A program made the translations under genes and the position numbers. The notes beneath the pieces are model-generated. The model made no database searches. It saw only the letters and a program-made list of their open reading frames with translations, and was not told the origin of the DNA. This document shows positions 17,848 through 27,116 of a stretch of DNA of 64,000 bases, in pieces; the stretch's first letter is position 1; every line of letters starts with the position of its first letter. Source of the stretch: Gammaproteobacteria bacterium (GTDB taxonomy: Bacteria > Pseudomonadota > Gammaproteobacteria > Pseudomonadales > Halieaceae); assembly GCA_024742415.1 (NCBI GenBank), contig JANSYN010000015.1, positions 36,566 through 100,565 of the forward strand. The letters run 5' to 3'.

Positions 17848-19059
17848 GAATTGCGGTTGCTCTGCGCTCTCTTCACGTTTAATGCGCCGCACCAAAGGCA
17901 CCAGGACCAGCGCAATCAGCGGTGTGAAGATCACCAGCAACAGCAACAGGGTGGCGTTCACGCCGTAGCTGTCCAGCGCAATGCCAAGCAAGGGCCCGGT
18001 GATGATGAACACGCCACGCACTGCCAGGCTGACCAGTGAGTTCACCGTTGCCCGGAAGTCTCCGGGCACGCGGCGGTTTAACGCCTCATAGAACAGGCTC
18101 ATGCTGATGCCCCGGGTGACCTGCAGGGCAAAGCCAAACACAACGCCCAGCCAACCGGCGCCCAGCGCCATGCCGAGCATGCCCAGCAGTGGTAGTACGC
18201 CAATCAATACGAACAGCCGGCGTGTGCCAATCAGCCGCTCCAGCGCGCTCGCATAGCGCGCGGCCACGCTGACCGTCAGGGCGAATGCGGCCCAGATGTA
18301 ACCGTACATCGCTACGGGAATGTCCTGGAACTCCCAGTACTTCTGGTAGACCCAGAAGACATACGCCGCCAGCAGGCCGAACACCGCAATAGCGGCGGCC
18401 GTCCACAGTACCACCGGCCGACCAAACAGCAGTAGTTGCGCCACATGCCTGGCATTGGTGCCGTGGCTCGTCATGGTAGGCGGCCGTGGCACTTCAACCA
18501 GGAACAGGGCCAGCAGCAGGGGGCCAAGACCGGCAAAAGCCTGTAGCCAGACCACCGCGTCCATGGACCACAACAGCAGGATGCTCGCCGTAATGCCCGC
18601 AATGCCAGACGCCGCGGCCTCTACCGCAATCAGGCGGCTGAGGGATTTCCCCGCACCGGCTCCACCGGGCAGGTCGTTCTCGGCCAGGTAGACTTCTGTG
18701 TCGTACAGCAGCGCCAGGTCCGCGCCAGACACCAGGCTAAAGCCAATCCCCAGGATAAACTCGTAGATCAGGAAGTCGACAAAACTGTCCGCCCACAGCA
18801 GCGAGACAAATCCCACGGCGTTGAATGCAGCCCCCAGCAGAATCACGCGCTTGCGCCCCCACATATCCGCAAGATAGCCCGAGGGCACCTCGAACAGGGC
18901 GATTGTCAACGCGAACAGAGCCTGCGTTTGCATGACTTCGCTCATGCTCAGGCCGAAGCCCTGCAGTAGCGGCACAAAGACCGGCACCACGACCATAAAG
19001 CTGAGGAAGAATCCCAGCAGGTAGATTGTTCTGATGTTGTTCTGTAATGACCTGTTCAC
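17833..19059 (-). CDS. Major facilitator superfamily transporter
   Basis: A 408-residue membrane protein with about twelve hydrophobic segments and the MFS loop motif GYLADMWGRKRVIL after helix 2. The start is the GTG at 19059 with a weak upstream purine run. I cannot name the substrate; co-orientation with nagA allows an amino-sugar or muropeptide role but does not prove it. The mRNA would run through a strong terminator at 19116-19157 if transcribed from upstream, so it may have its own promoter in the 56 bases between, or be controlled by read-through. Confidence 0.88.
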   Translation of the reverse strand: MNRSLQNNIRTIYLLGFFLSFMVVVPVFVPLLQGFGLSMSEVMQTQALFALTIALFEVPSGYLADMWGRKRVILLGAAFNAVGFVSLLWADSFVDFLIYEFILGIGFSLVSGADLALLYDTEVYLAENDLPGGAGAGKSLSRLIAVEAAASGIAGITASILLLWSMDAVVWLQAFAGLGPLLLALFLVEVPRPPTMTSHGTNARHVAQLLLFGRPVVLWTAAAIAVFGLLAAYVFWVYQKYWEFQDIPVAMYGYIWAAFALTVSVAARYASALERLIGTRRLFVLIGVLPLLGMLGMALGAGWLGVVFGFALQVTRGISMSLFYEALNRRVPGDFRATVNSLVSLAVRGVFIITGPLLGIALDSYGVNATLLLLLVIFTPLIALVLVPLVRRIKREESAEQPQFAPAA

Positions 19060-19115
19060 TTTGCTGTTCCCCGGCCCGGGACCCTGAAAGTGGAGGCTGT
19101 ATTTATTGCGGGAAT

Positions 19116-19157
19116 AAAAAAAGGCCTCCGGAATCAGGGTTCTCGGAGGCCTTTTTT
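19116..19157. terminator. Strong bidirectional terminator hairpin
   Basis: AAAAAAAGGCCTCCG and CGGAGGCCTTTTTT are inverted arms around a 13-base loop, with an A-run on one side and a T-run on the other. It would end transcripts in both directions. On the minus strand it follows the short ORF at 19170-19277 and precedes the MFS gene, an arrangement also seen in transcription attenuators. Confidence 0.85.
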
Positions 19158-19169
19158 CAAAATTTAACG

Positions 19170-19277
19170 TTAAGCGCTATCCGAAACCATGATGGGTGCA
19201 AGCATGCACACCGCCAGCACGGCACTGGAGCCGTGACGGGGAGTGTTGCCTGTCTTGCGTTGGGTTGTTGTGGTCAT
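19170..19277 (-). CDS. Short ORF, possible leader peptide (35 aa)
   Basis: ATG at 19277 opens a 35-residue frame that ends 12 bases before the terminator at 19116-19157. The peptide begins with four threonines in a row (MTTTTQRKT) and ends with a hydrophobic AVLAVCMLAPIMV stretch. Inside it, CACGGC and GCCGTG form a possible RNA hairpin. Either this is a small membrane-type protein with its own terminator, or a leader peptide of an attenuator controlling the MFS gene. An AGAG site lies about eight bases upstream of the ATG. I know no family match. Confidence 0.4.
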   Translation of the reverse strand: MTTTTQRKTGNTPRHGSSAVLAVCMLAPIMVSDSA

Positions 19278-19395
19278 TGGTGTCGCTCTTTGTGCCAATG
19301 TGTGTCTGTTTAGGTTTGAAGTTGCGTGTCGGCAACGATCGTTAAAGGAACGCCACTACTAGCTAGCAGTAGCCTGGCAGTATCCAGAAAAACCG

Positions 19396-19414
19396 GTCAC
19401 GGAACACCCGTGAC
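19396..19414. promoter_or_regulatory. Inverted repeat upstream of the short ORF
   Basis: GTCACGG (19396-19402) and CCGTGAC (19408-19414) are perfect inverted arms with a five-base spacer, about 120 bases upstream of the short ORF on the minus strand. It may be an operator or a small RNA hairpin. Otherwise 19278-19714 contains no gene that I can support. Confidence 0.3.
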
Positions 19415-19714
19415 GAAAAATCCTGCCCGAACACTAAACCTGAAATGCAGTGATGCATGCTATTGCCGGTCACAGAAGCGGCAGCACTGGTTTCAGGGGG
19501 CGCGATTTTGCGCCCTTGGTGGACTAGAGTCAATAACAGCGTGGCGGATGGGTAAAAAGTCACAAGCGCGGCCGATGGTTGTATCTATTGATGCCCTATG
19601 TGCGGGAGCCAGCCGCGGGGCTGGCCGCTCCACCGCTGCGAGATAGCTATAGCGATTTGTGTTAAACCCGCTATTCTATGGGCTTCAATAATGAAAATAT
19701 CCGGAAGGAATCCA

Positions 19715-22045
19715 ATGCGTTTGCTCTCTGTTTCCCTACCGCTGCGCCTGTTGCAGGTTGTGGCTTTGTCCCTTTTTCTGCAGGCCTGCAGTGATGGCAA
19801 GGACACGGCGTCAAGCCCTGGCCCTGTTGGCCCTGGTCCGGTTGATCCCGGCCCTATTGACGAAGCCTCGGTCTTCGCGCTTGCCGGCGGTTGCTATCGC
19901 ATCTCAACAGATGGCGGCCAGAGCTTTTTGTCTGCGCCGGTGGGTGGCCCGGAAGTCAGCTTTGACCTGTCCTCAGTGGTAACTACCAATACAGAGCAGG
20001 CCGACCGCTTCCGTATGCGCCCCTCAGACCTTGGCAGGTACCTGTTGTACACCGCAGACGGCAATTATCTGATGTCTGTCGATGCCTCGGTGCCGCAGGC
20101 CAGTCCGGCCTTGATGTCTGACACCAGGCTCGTTGACGGTGAGGTCGTGATAGAGGACCGCATGCAATCTGAAGGTGAGTGGCTGCTGGAGGCAGCCCCC
20201 GGTGGGCGTTTTATGCTGCAGCATATTCTCAGCGGCAACTATGTGTCTGCCACTGGCTTGCTGAGCGCAGAGCCCGCAGAGCTGAGCTTTGAACAGACGG
20301 ATGGCTGCGCACAGTTCCCCGAACTGAGCGTGGACGCCACCGGCACCATTACCAAAACCGAGTTTGAAGATGGCGATGTGTTCGGTTTTGTAGAGACACA
20401 CGCCCACCTGTTTACCAATCGCGCCTTCGGCGGTGGTGGCGCATTCCACGGCGCGCCGTTCCACCCGCTTGGCGTAGAGCACGCCTTGCCCAACTGTGAA
20501 CTGAGCCACGGGCAGGGCGGCCGGCGTGACTTTATCGGTTTTGCCTTCAACGACGGCTTGACCGGTTTCGATGATTTGCTGCCTTTGCTGGCAACGGGAG
20601 AGTTGAGTGAAGACGACCACATCACCGATGGCTATCCGGACTTTACCGAGTGGCCTGCGGCGCCCTTCAGTGCCACCCACCAGATGCAGTACTACACCTG
20701 GATAGAGCGCGCCTACCTGGCCGGCCTGCGCCTGATGGTGCAGCATGTAACCACCAACCAGGTGCTATGCCAGTTAGCGGTGGGTATTGGTGCGGCGCCG
20801 TTGCGTGACAGCTGTAACGACATGGTGACCGCAGATCGTATTATTGAGGACACCTACGCACTCGAGCGCTATATCGATGCACAGGCCGGTGGTCCCGGCA
20901 AAGGTTGGTTCCGCATTGTCTTCTCACCCGAAGAGGCCAGAACTGAGATTCGCGCGGGCAATCTCGCAGTCGTGCTGGGCATTGAAACCTCAGATCTGTT
21001 CGACTGCTTCCTGGTGCCGTTCCAGGGCTTTACCCAGTGTACCGAGCAAGACGTGGTTGAAAAACTCGACAAGTACCATGCCATGGGTGTGCGCGTGTTA
21101 TTCCCGGTGCACAAGTTTGACAACGCCTTCTCTGCCGGCGACGGTGATCGCCGCATCAGCGACATCGGCAATTTCGGCCACACGGGTCACTTCACCAACT
21201 TCGTGCCGTGCCCCGAAGAGTTGCTCACTTTCCCCGGCGGTTTCGATTCGGGCGGTGTTAACTTCGCGGATTTGAACATGCCGCGCGAGGTGTACGACTC
21301 ACCACCCCCTGTGGACGTGAGTGGCTTTGACGCAGACCCAATAGGCACTCTGTTTCCCTTTATTGGCCTGCTCGGTGGCGGTTCCCTGGAAGGCGAGTAC
21401 TGCCAGAATCACGGCCTGACGGCGCTCGGCGAATTCCTCATCATGGAGATGATGAAGCGCGGCATGGTGCTGGAAGTCGATCACCTGCCGCGCAAGAGCT
21501 ACAAACGCGCCTTTGAGATCATGCAGGAGTTTGACTACCCCGGTGCTGGCACCCACGGGCGTAATAACAACGGCATTCTGTATGAGCTGGGGGGTATTTC
21601 GAAAAGTAACCTGGGGCGCTGCCGTTCGGCCGATACACCTGCGACGATGGACGACCGCTTTCAGCAGCGCCTGCAGCTGATGCGTGACGTTGGCGCCTAT
21701 CCGGCCGAGGGCTTCGGTTTTGACCTCAACGGTTTTGCCGGCGCACCCGGCCCACGCTTTGGGGAGCGCGCACGCTGCGGTGACCCGCAGACCGATGTCG
21801 GTATCACGTATCCATTTACCTCCCTCGCGGGCGATATCACCCTGCAGCGTCCGGTGGTGGGCAACCGCACACTGGATTTCAACACCGAAGGCATGGTGCA
21901 TCTTGGCCTGGTGGCTGAACTCATTGAAGACGTACGCCGCGACGGTGTCACCGACGAAGAACTGGAACCATTGTTCCGCTCTGCCGAAGGTTATCTGCGC
22001 ATGTGGGAGAAGTCCGAGGCGCGCGGCAGGGCGATCAGCCAGTAA
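19715..22045 (+). CDS. Large metal-dependent hydrolase-like lipoprotein
   Basis: Starting at the ATG at 19715, which has a strong GGAAGGA site six bases upstream, the product is 776 residues. The N-terminus is a lipoprotein signal ending LFLQAC, followed by a proline/glycine-rich linker. An N-terminal beta-rich domain of about 200 residues precedes a TIM-barrel-like hydrolase domain. Putative metal ligands are VETHAHLF (HxH), LMVQHVTTN, VLEVDHLPRKS and GAGTHGRNN, which resemble membrane dipeptidase (M19) or amidohydrolase proteins. An outer-envelope location is likely. The substrate is unknown. It is followed eight bases later by the P450 gene. Confidence 0.65.
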   Translation: MRLLSVSLPLRLLQVVALSLFLQACSDGKDTASSPGPVGPGPVDPGPIDEASVFALAGGCYRISTDGGQSFLSAPVGGPEVSFDLSSVVTTNTEQADRFRMRPSDLGRYLLYTADGNYLMSVDASVPQASPALMSDTRLVDGEVVIEDRMQSEGEWLLEAAPGGRFMLQHILSGNYVSATGLLSAEPAELSFEQTDGCAQFPELSVDATGTITKTEFEDGDVFGFVETHAHLFTNRAFGGGGAFHGAPFHPLGVEHALPNCELSHGQGGRRDFIGFAFNDGLTGFDDLLPLLATGELSEDDHITDGYPDFTEWPAAPFSATHQMQYYTWIERAYLAGLRLMVQHVTTNQVLCQLAVGIGAAPLRDSCNDMVTADRIIEDTYALERYIDAQAGGPGKGWFRIVFSPEEARTEIRAGNLAVVLGIETSDLFDCFLVPFQGFTQCTEQDVVEKLDKYHAMGVRVLFPVHKFDNAFSAGDGDRRISDIGNFGHTGHFTNFVPCPEELLTFPGGFDSGGVNFADLNMPREVYDSPPPVDVSGFDADPIGTLFPFIGLLGGGSLEGEYCQNHGLTALGEFLIMEMMKRGMVLEVDHLPRKSYKRAFEIMQEFDYPGAGTHGRNNNGILYELGGISKSNLGRCRSADTPATMDDRFQQRLQLMRDVGAYPAEGFGFDLNGFAGAPGPRFGERARCGDPQTDVGITYPFTSLAGDITLQRPVVGNRTLDFNTEGMVHLGLVAELIEDVRRDGVTDEELEPLFRSAEGYLRMWEKSEARGRAISQ

Positions 22046-22052
22046 GCGCAGC

Positions 22053-23546
22053 GTGGGTGAGAAAACCCCCGGTCACGCCGCCAGTGGAGTGGCGTGCCCG
22101 GCAGGCCTTGCAGATGTCGATCTGTTTGGTCCCGGCGCGCAGGAGCACTGGTATCAGGCGTATCCCATATTGCACCGCGAAGCCCCGGTGCACGTACTGC
22201 GCGGTGAGGGCATCAACGGCAACGACGCCTACGTGCTGACCTGTTTCGACGACATCGAACGCGTGGTGAAAGACCCACAGCGCTTTACGCCGTTGCTGAG
22301 TGTGCTGGTAGACGAGCTACAAGCCACGCTGGATAGCGGCGCACAACCGGCACAGGATCCCTCGCGCTTTGACATTGCGCTGAGCTCGGTGCGCACATTG
22401 CGCCCGACGCTGGCGCTGTGGCGAGCGCATCGCCAGGAACTCACCGACCCCTGGGTAGGCCCGGGCGCCAAACGCCATCGCGCAATGATTACAAGCGTTG
22501 CCGATGAACTGATTGACCGCTGGATCGCGGGCGATACCACAGTGCCGCCCACTCACACCACAACAGGCAACCGCGCCGCTGCGAACATTCATAACGCAGC
22601 TAATCCCGGCGCTGACAGTGGCCCGGCATGCTCGCTACCAGGCCCGGCACGTAAGGGCAGCGTCGAATTCATTGCAGCCTTCGCGCGGCCCTTGCCGCAA
22701 CGGGTGATGGCCAATGTGTTGGGCTTTCCGCCCGAGGATGTACCGCAGTTGGCGCGCTGGGGTGCTGCGCAAGTCATGCAGTACGTGGTTGGCAGCGGTC
22801 CTTTGAACGTGTTGTCGGCTGAGCAGGCGGCCGTGCAGGCGCAGCAACTGGAAGGCTTCGCCGAGTATCTGCAAGACCAGGTAGCCAGCAAGCGCGCCAA
22901 TCCCGCCGACGACATGATCAGCGCGCTGACGCGGGTGAAATACCAGGCGTTGGGGCGCAAGCTCACCGACGACGAGGTGTACGGCATTATTTATTTCATG
23001 GTGCTCGGTGGCCTTGAAACGACGCAGTACGCGTTAGAGGCGCAGGCACAATTGCTGTGTGACGACCCGGCGCTCTTTGCCGCGCTGCGGCGCACTCCCG
23101 GTAAGATACGCGCGTTTACCGAAGAGGCCCTGCGTCTGCGCGCGCCGACGCAGGGTTTGTCAACACGCCTGACCACACGCGATGAGCTGTTCCAGGACGT
23201 GCCGGTGCCTGCCGGTTCGATCCTGCATCTTCGCTTTGCGGCGGGGAATGTGGATCCGCGTCAGTATGACTGCCCCTATACACTGGATTTGAATCGCAAG
23301 GCTGTGAGCAAGCACCTGAGCTTTTCACAGGGGCCGCGCACCTGTCCTGGTGCCGGCATCTCGCGGCTTGAACAGGTGATTGCCTGGCAGCGGCTCTGTG
23401 AGCGCTTTGCAACGCTGTCCTATGCCCCGGGCAATACGTTGACACACCAGCCGGGCGTGATGTTGGGCACCTTGCAACTGCAGCTTGAATACACAACGGC
23501 GCAGCGCGCCGGCCACATTGGCAGTGGCAACGGTGGAAACGCTTGA
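22053..23546 (+). CDS. Cytochrome P450 with a low-complexity insertion
   Basis: A soluble class-I-type bacterial P450 of 497 residues if the GTG at 22053 is used; the GTG at 22089 is an alternative and neither has a clear ribosome site. The heme loop FSQGPRTCPGAG places the thiolate Cys near 431, the EALR at 358-361 is the ExxR motif, and GGLETTQ is the oxygen-binding I-helix. Residues about 161-202, rich in Thr, Ala, Asn and Pro, interrupt the helix C-E region where other P450s have a short loop. No ferredoxin or reductase partner is adjacent. A small ABM monooxygenase follows. Confidence 0.9.
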   Translation: MGEKTPGHAASGVACPAGLADVDLFGPGAQEHWYQAYPILHREAPVHVLRGEGINGNDAYVLTCFDDIERVVKDPQRFTPLLSVLVDELQATLDSGAQPAQDPSRFDIALSSVRTLRPTLALWRAHRQELTDPWVGPGAKRHRAMITSVADELIDRWIAGDTTVPPTHTTTGNRAAANIHNAANPGADSGPACSLPGPARKGSVEFIAAFARPLPQRVMANVLGFPPEDVPQLARWGAAQVMQYVVGSGPLNVLSAEQAAVQAQQLEGFAEYLQDQVASKRANPADDMISALTRVKYQALGRKLTDDEVYGIIYFMVLGGLETTQYALEAQAQLLCDDPALFAALRRTPGKIRAFTEEALRLRAPTQGLSTRLTTRDELFQDVPVPAGSILHLRFAAGNVDPRQYDCPYTLDLNRKAVSKHLSFSQGPRTCPGAGISRLEQVIAWQRLCERFATLSYAPGNTLTHQPGVMLGTLQLQLEYTTAQRAGHIGSGNGGNA

Positions 23547-23610
23547 AACGGTTGCCGCTGACGTTTGCCCCTGTTAGCGTCTGCATCAGCCCATTGCACG
23601 AGAGTTTTTT

Positions 23611-24021
23611 ATGAGCACGCTCCTGGCCAAAATCCAGATTGTTTCCGGGAAGGAGGCAGTATTTGAGGAGGTGATGTCGTCGATGTACCGGCAGACCCAC
23701 GACCGCGAAGAGGGCGTGCTGCGCTACGAGTACTGGCGTGGCAGCAAGCCGGGGTTTTATTACTGCCTGCTGTCCTTTGACAGCAGCGTTGCCTTCTGGC
23801 GCCACCAGGCATCGGATCATCATGAAGGCGAGATGCGCCGTTTTCAGGAGTGCATCGCTGAACTGGATCTCGAAGTGATCGACCCTGTGTCGCAGGCATC
23901 ACCGCTGCCGGTTACTCGTTCCACGCCCTGCCCGGAGAGTGAGCCCGAGGCGGTGCGCGAGCAAGCCGAGTTGTTTCCCATTGTCCTGGCGAACTGGTGG
24001 CGGGCTCTGCGTTTGCAATAA
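23611..24021 (+). CDS. Antibiotic biosynthesis monooxygenase (ABM) domain protein
   Basis: A 136-residue protein whose first 90 residues form the ferredoxin-like ABM/YgiN fold: LLAKIQIVSGKEAVFEEVM, then REEGVLRYEYWRGSKPGFYYCLLSF, then FWRHQASDHH. Such small proteins act as cofactor-independent monooxygenases on quinol-like compounds or as heme-binding proteins. The last 45 residues are a Pro/Glu-rich tail outside the domain. It follows the P450 by 64 bases on the same strand and may act in the same pathway. Confidence 0.8.
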   Translation: MSTLLAKIQIVSGKEAVFEEVMSSMYRQTHDREEGVLRYEYWRGSKPGFYYCLLSFDSSVAFWRHQASDHHEGEMRRFQECIAELDLEVIDPVSQASPLPVTRSTPCPESEPEAVREQAELFPIVLANWWRALRLQ

Positions 24022-24173
24022 CACAGGCAGTGCATGTGCCGAAATAGCGTCAAAAGTATCTGCAGAAAAACTGCAATAGCCTCTGCACTGACTCTGCAAT
24101 AACCCCCGCAATAACCCCTGCAACTGCCCGCGCGGTTACAGCATAAGCCGCAGCTGTCGCCCCTGCACCAGAG

Positions 24174-25013
24174 TCACCGGCGTGCCTGCTGGTTGCGCTG
24201 CCTGGCCCAGTCTTTCGCCGCGCGGCTGGCCACCCACGCTATGGCGTTGTGCACCAGTTGTTGAAAGTGCGGGTTGGCAAGGGCTTTGCTGTCATCGCCG
24301 CCCTGCAAATAGACGATCGGGCTGTTGCCCCAGTGTTTCACCCAGCCCACCAGCGGGCTGCCATCCGGGTGTGACCAACCACTGCGTGAGTGCATCTTGC
24401 CTGCCAGCGCCTGCGACGCCGAATAAAAATGACGCGCCGTAAAGTCGTAGTTGCTGCCAAGCAGGGGTATGACGTCTTCGCTCAGCACGGGGCACAGGTA
24501 CAACTCGTCCACCATCTCGAAGTGGCGCGGCAGGCCCGACGTGACCGGGTGGTCTGCGAGCACCGACACGGTGTGCTTAACCTCGTGGCGATAGCCTGAA
24601 TCCGGCCAGTGCTGGCCGCGTAGTTGAGCACCCCGATAGTGGAAGCGCCCGCCGATAATTTCTGCAAAGGTCTCCCAGGCCGGCCATGCGGCCAGCGCGT
24701 GGTGCATAAACACCACACCGATACCGGCCTCGAGCATGGCCAGGTAGTTCTCGATGAAGCCCGGAGGCGGTGGCACCAGGCCGGGTGGGTCTTCGGTCGT
24801 GAAGTCAACGCCGGGCATGTCATAACACAACAGTGCGTCAAACCCGGCAGCGGTGGTCGAGTTCAGCAGGCGCTGGGCAACAGGCTGCTCAACGTGTGTA
24901 ACGTCAAAGTCTTGCAGCGTGGCGGTAAGTTGATGAAAGGCGTCACGGTCGTAGGGGTGACCGCGCGCAGTCGTCAGCAACTTCTGCCTTGCTCCATAGT
25001 GAATGATATCCAT
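24174..25013 (-). CDS. ThuA-like domain protein
   Basis: A 279-residue protein of the ThuA (trehalose utilisation, class I glutamine amidotransferase-like) fold. Characteristic parts are FDALLCYDMPG, the AGIGVVFMHHALAAWP segment with conserved histidines, FAEIIGGRFHYRGAQ, and YLQGGDDSKALANPHFQQLVHNAIAWV at the end. These proteins are usually linked to sugar or polyol metabolism; biochemical function is poorly defined. The start codon is nine bases from the end of the oxidoreductase gene at 25023, so the pair is probably an operon read leftward. Confidence 0.85.
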   Translation of the reverse strand: MDIIHYGARQKLLTTARGHPYDRDAFHQLTATLQDFDVTHVEQPVAQRLLNSTTAAGFDALLCYDMPGVDFTTEDPPGLVPPPPGFIENYLAMLEAGIGVVFMHHALAAWPAWETFAEIIGGRFHYRGAQLRGQHWPDSGYRHEVKHTVSVLADHPVTSGLPRHFEMVDELYLCPVLSEDVIPLLGSNYDFTARHFYSASQALAGKMHSRSGWSHPDGSPLVGWVKHWGNSPIVYLQGGDDSKALANPHFQQLVHNAIAWVASRAAKDWARQRNQQARR

Positions 25014-25022
25014 GGCTGCAGA

Positions 25023-26039
25023 TCAGTGCCTCACGGCAACCAGCTGTTTGCCGATGTTGCTGCCCCGAAACAGGCCGATGAGCGCGTGGGGTAGCGCTTC
25101 AAAGCCCTCGGCAATGGTTTCCTTGCTGCGCAGCTGGCCGCTTGCCAGCAGTTGGCTCAATGCCTGCGACGCTTCACCAAAACGTGCGGCGTAATCGATA
25201 ACAATGAAACCTTCCATGCGCGCGCGTCGATACACCAGGTTGAAGTAATTGGCAGGCCCTGGAATGGGCCCGGTCTGGTTGTAGCGCGAAATCCCGCCGC
25301 ACAGGACGACGCGTGCGCGGTCTGCCAGGTTGGCCAGCGCTGCATCCAGAATGTCACCGCCCACGTTGTCAAAGTAAACATCCAGGCCATCGGGACACAG
25401 CTGCGCAATGCGTGCTGCGCTGTCCTCATGCTTGTAATCGATGGCCCCGTCAAAGCCGAGCTCCGAAACCAGCCACGCGCACTTTTCGGGGCCGCCGGCA
25501 ATACCTATCACGCGCGCGCCCTGCAGCCTGGCCAGTTGTCCGGCAACCGAGCCGGTGGCCCCGGCAGCGCCAGAGACCAGCACGGTGTCACCTTTCCCGG
25601 GCTTGCCGATCTCCAGCATGCCGAAGTAGGCCGTCAGCCCGGTGATGCCCAGAACGTTCAGGCCGTTGCTCAGCGAAACGCCCTGCGGAAGGGCTCGCAC
25701 CGGCATCGACTTGCCATCGGTCACCATGTAGCGCTGCCAGCCAACGTGACCGGTCACGGCTGTGCCCACGGGGAACTGTGCATTGTTGGATGCGATCACC
25801 ACGCCGGCACCCTGGCCGCGCATCACTTCGCCAATTTCGACCGGCGCGATGTAGTCTACTCGCGCCTCGATCCAGCCCTTCATGGCAGGCTCTACGGCCA
25901 GGTAATGCACCTCTACGAGGAATTCGCCGGGGCCGGGCTCCGGCATGGGCGCATCCATGAGCGTGAAGTCGCTGGGTTTGATCTCTCCCTGTGGCCTGGC
26001 GGCGAGCAGGAACTGCTGGTTCGTGGTGTCTGTGTTCAT
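25023..26039 (-). CDS. NADP-dependent oxidoreductase, zinc-free MDR (CurA/PTGR-like)
   Basis: A 338-residue medium-chain reductase without the structural zinc cysteines. It has the PTGR/CurA N-terminus (MPEPGPGEFLVEVHYLAVEPAMKGWI), GITGLTAYFGMLEIGKPGKGDTVLVSGAAGATGS as the nucleotide loop, and DVYFDNVGGDILDAAL. Family members reduce alpha,beta-unsaturated ketones or aldehydes with NADPH. The ATG at 26039 is chosen over 26075 because an AGGA site precedes it and homology starts there. It is 16 bases downstream of the SMP-30-like lipoprotein gene and nine bases upstream of the ThuA gene. Confidence 0.9.
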   Translation of the reverse strand: MNTDTTNQQFLLAARPQGEIKPSDFTLMDAPMPEPGPGEFLVEVHYLAVEPAMKGWIEARVDYIAPVEIGEVMRGQGAGVVIASNNAQFPVGTAVTGHVGWQRYMVTDGKSMPVRALPQGVSLSNGLNVLGITGLTAYFGMLEIGKPGKGDTVLVSGAAGATGSVAGQLARLQGARVIGIAGGPEKCAWLVSELGFDGAIDYKHEDSAARIAQLCPDGLDVYFDNVGGDILDAALANLADRARVVLCGGISRYNQTGPIPGPANYFNLVYRRARMEGFIVIDYAARFGEASQALSQLLASGQLRSKETIAEGFEALPHALIGLFRGSNIGKQLVAVRH

Positions 26040-26055
26040 GTGGCAATCCTGTGCG

Positions 26056-27012
26056 TCACTGATCAAAGTCTGCAAGATCGATGCTGAAAATCTCGAAGGG
26101 TGGGTTCAGGGGTTGCTCCAGCACAAAGCTGGTTACGTCGCTCTTGATCACGTACAGCGCAGACTCTGCGGCTGTGCCCGTGGACAGCCCGCTGATCTGG
26201 GGTAAGACGGTGACGGTCCCGCTGCGGCCATCGGCGCCAAGGCGCGTGCGGCTGACGCTGCTGTTAGACACTGAATAAATATCGCCATCCAGTTCTACCA
26301 GACCATCGGGGGCGGGCAGGGTGTCACCCGATAAGGCCACTTCGGTGATGCTGGCGGCGTTGGGCAGAGCAACACGCAACAGCGCCGCCGGGAAAAATCG
26401 TGCGACGATCAGCGCGTTGCCATCTGCGGTGACGGTAATGCCGTTGAGGCCAAGGCCTTGGCCGGTCAGGTCGGTGAACAGTGGGTCGCTGGCAAAGACT
26501 TCACCCTCCCCGGAGGTCGGGTCAAGCCTGTAGAGGTTGGGGTTGTCGGGGTCGGTGACATAAACGAAGCCGTCTGGCGCGATCGCCAGGTCATTACAGC
26601 TGCCATTGGTGCTCAGGGCACCCAGCAGGAACTCCATCGTTTGTTCGGCACTGTCCAGGTCGTATACCGCGATACGATCATCCAGGGTGTCCAGGCGTTG
26701 GGTACATACCCACAGTTGCCGCTGGCTGGCAGCGACCTTGGCGCCGCCAATCCTGACGTTGTTGTCCGCAGCCCTGAAAATACGCTCCGTGCCATCGGCA
26801 TCAACACGGGTGATGCTGCCACCTTGCAGGCTGGTTGCGTAAAAGGCCCTGTCAATCGGGTCAAATGCGATCCCTTCCGGTACGCTGTCCGGGCTGCTCA
26901 GCACGTAGCGCGCGAGCAGTGGCGCTGCGTTGGCGGGGCTATCGTTGCCGTCACTGCAGCCAGTGAGCAATACCAGCACGGCGAGGGCGTAAAGGGTGAG
27001 TGTGTGTTTCAT
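26056..27012 (-). CDS. SMP-30/gluconolactonase-like beta-propeller lipoprotein
   Basis: A 318-residue lipoprotein: signal MKHTLTLYALAVLVLLTGC with Cys at 19. The mature part is a six-bladed beta-propeller with repeats such as PEGIAFDPIDRAFYATSLQGGSI, NDLAIAPDGFVYVTDPDNPNLYRL and LNGITVTADGNALIV. The pattern matches SMP-30/NHL-type lactonases, but substrate and metal ligands cannot be fixed from sequence alone. It heads a likely operon with the MDR and ThuA genes. Confidence 0.75.
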   Translation of the reverse strand: MKHTLTLYALAVLVLLTGCSDGNDSPANAAPLLARYVLSSPDSVPEGIAFDPIDRAFYATSLQGGSITRVDADGTERIFRAADNNVRIGGAKVAASQRQLWVCTQRLDTLDDRIAVYDLDSAEQTMEFLLGALSTNGSCNDLAIAPDGFVYVTDPDNPNLYRLDPTSGEGEVFASDPLFTDLTGQGLGLNGITVTADGNALIVARFFPAALLRVALPNAASITEVALSGDTLPAPDGLVELDGDIYSVSNSSVSRTRLGADGRSGTVTVLPQISGLSTGTAAESALYVIKSDVTSFVLEQPLNPPFEIFSIDLADFDQ

Positions 27013-27064
27013 GGCGAGTCCTTGCGGAAGTGGGGGGTGAATTCCGGTTTGATGATGCGTTTTT

Positions 27065-27116
27065 GCTTCTCGTTAGTGCTTCTCGCTAGTGCGGCTCGTT
27101 GGTGCATCTGGTGGTA
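27065..27116. repeat. Imperfect 13-base tandem repeat
   Basis: Four tandem 13-base units (GCTTCTCGTTAGT, GCTTCTCGCTAGT, GCGGCTCGTTGGT, GCATCTGGTGGTA) lie just upstream of the SMP-30-like gene. The rest of 27013-27637 contains no gene I can support. The repeat may be replication slippage or a tandem regulator site. Confidence 0.5.
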
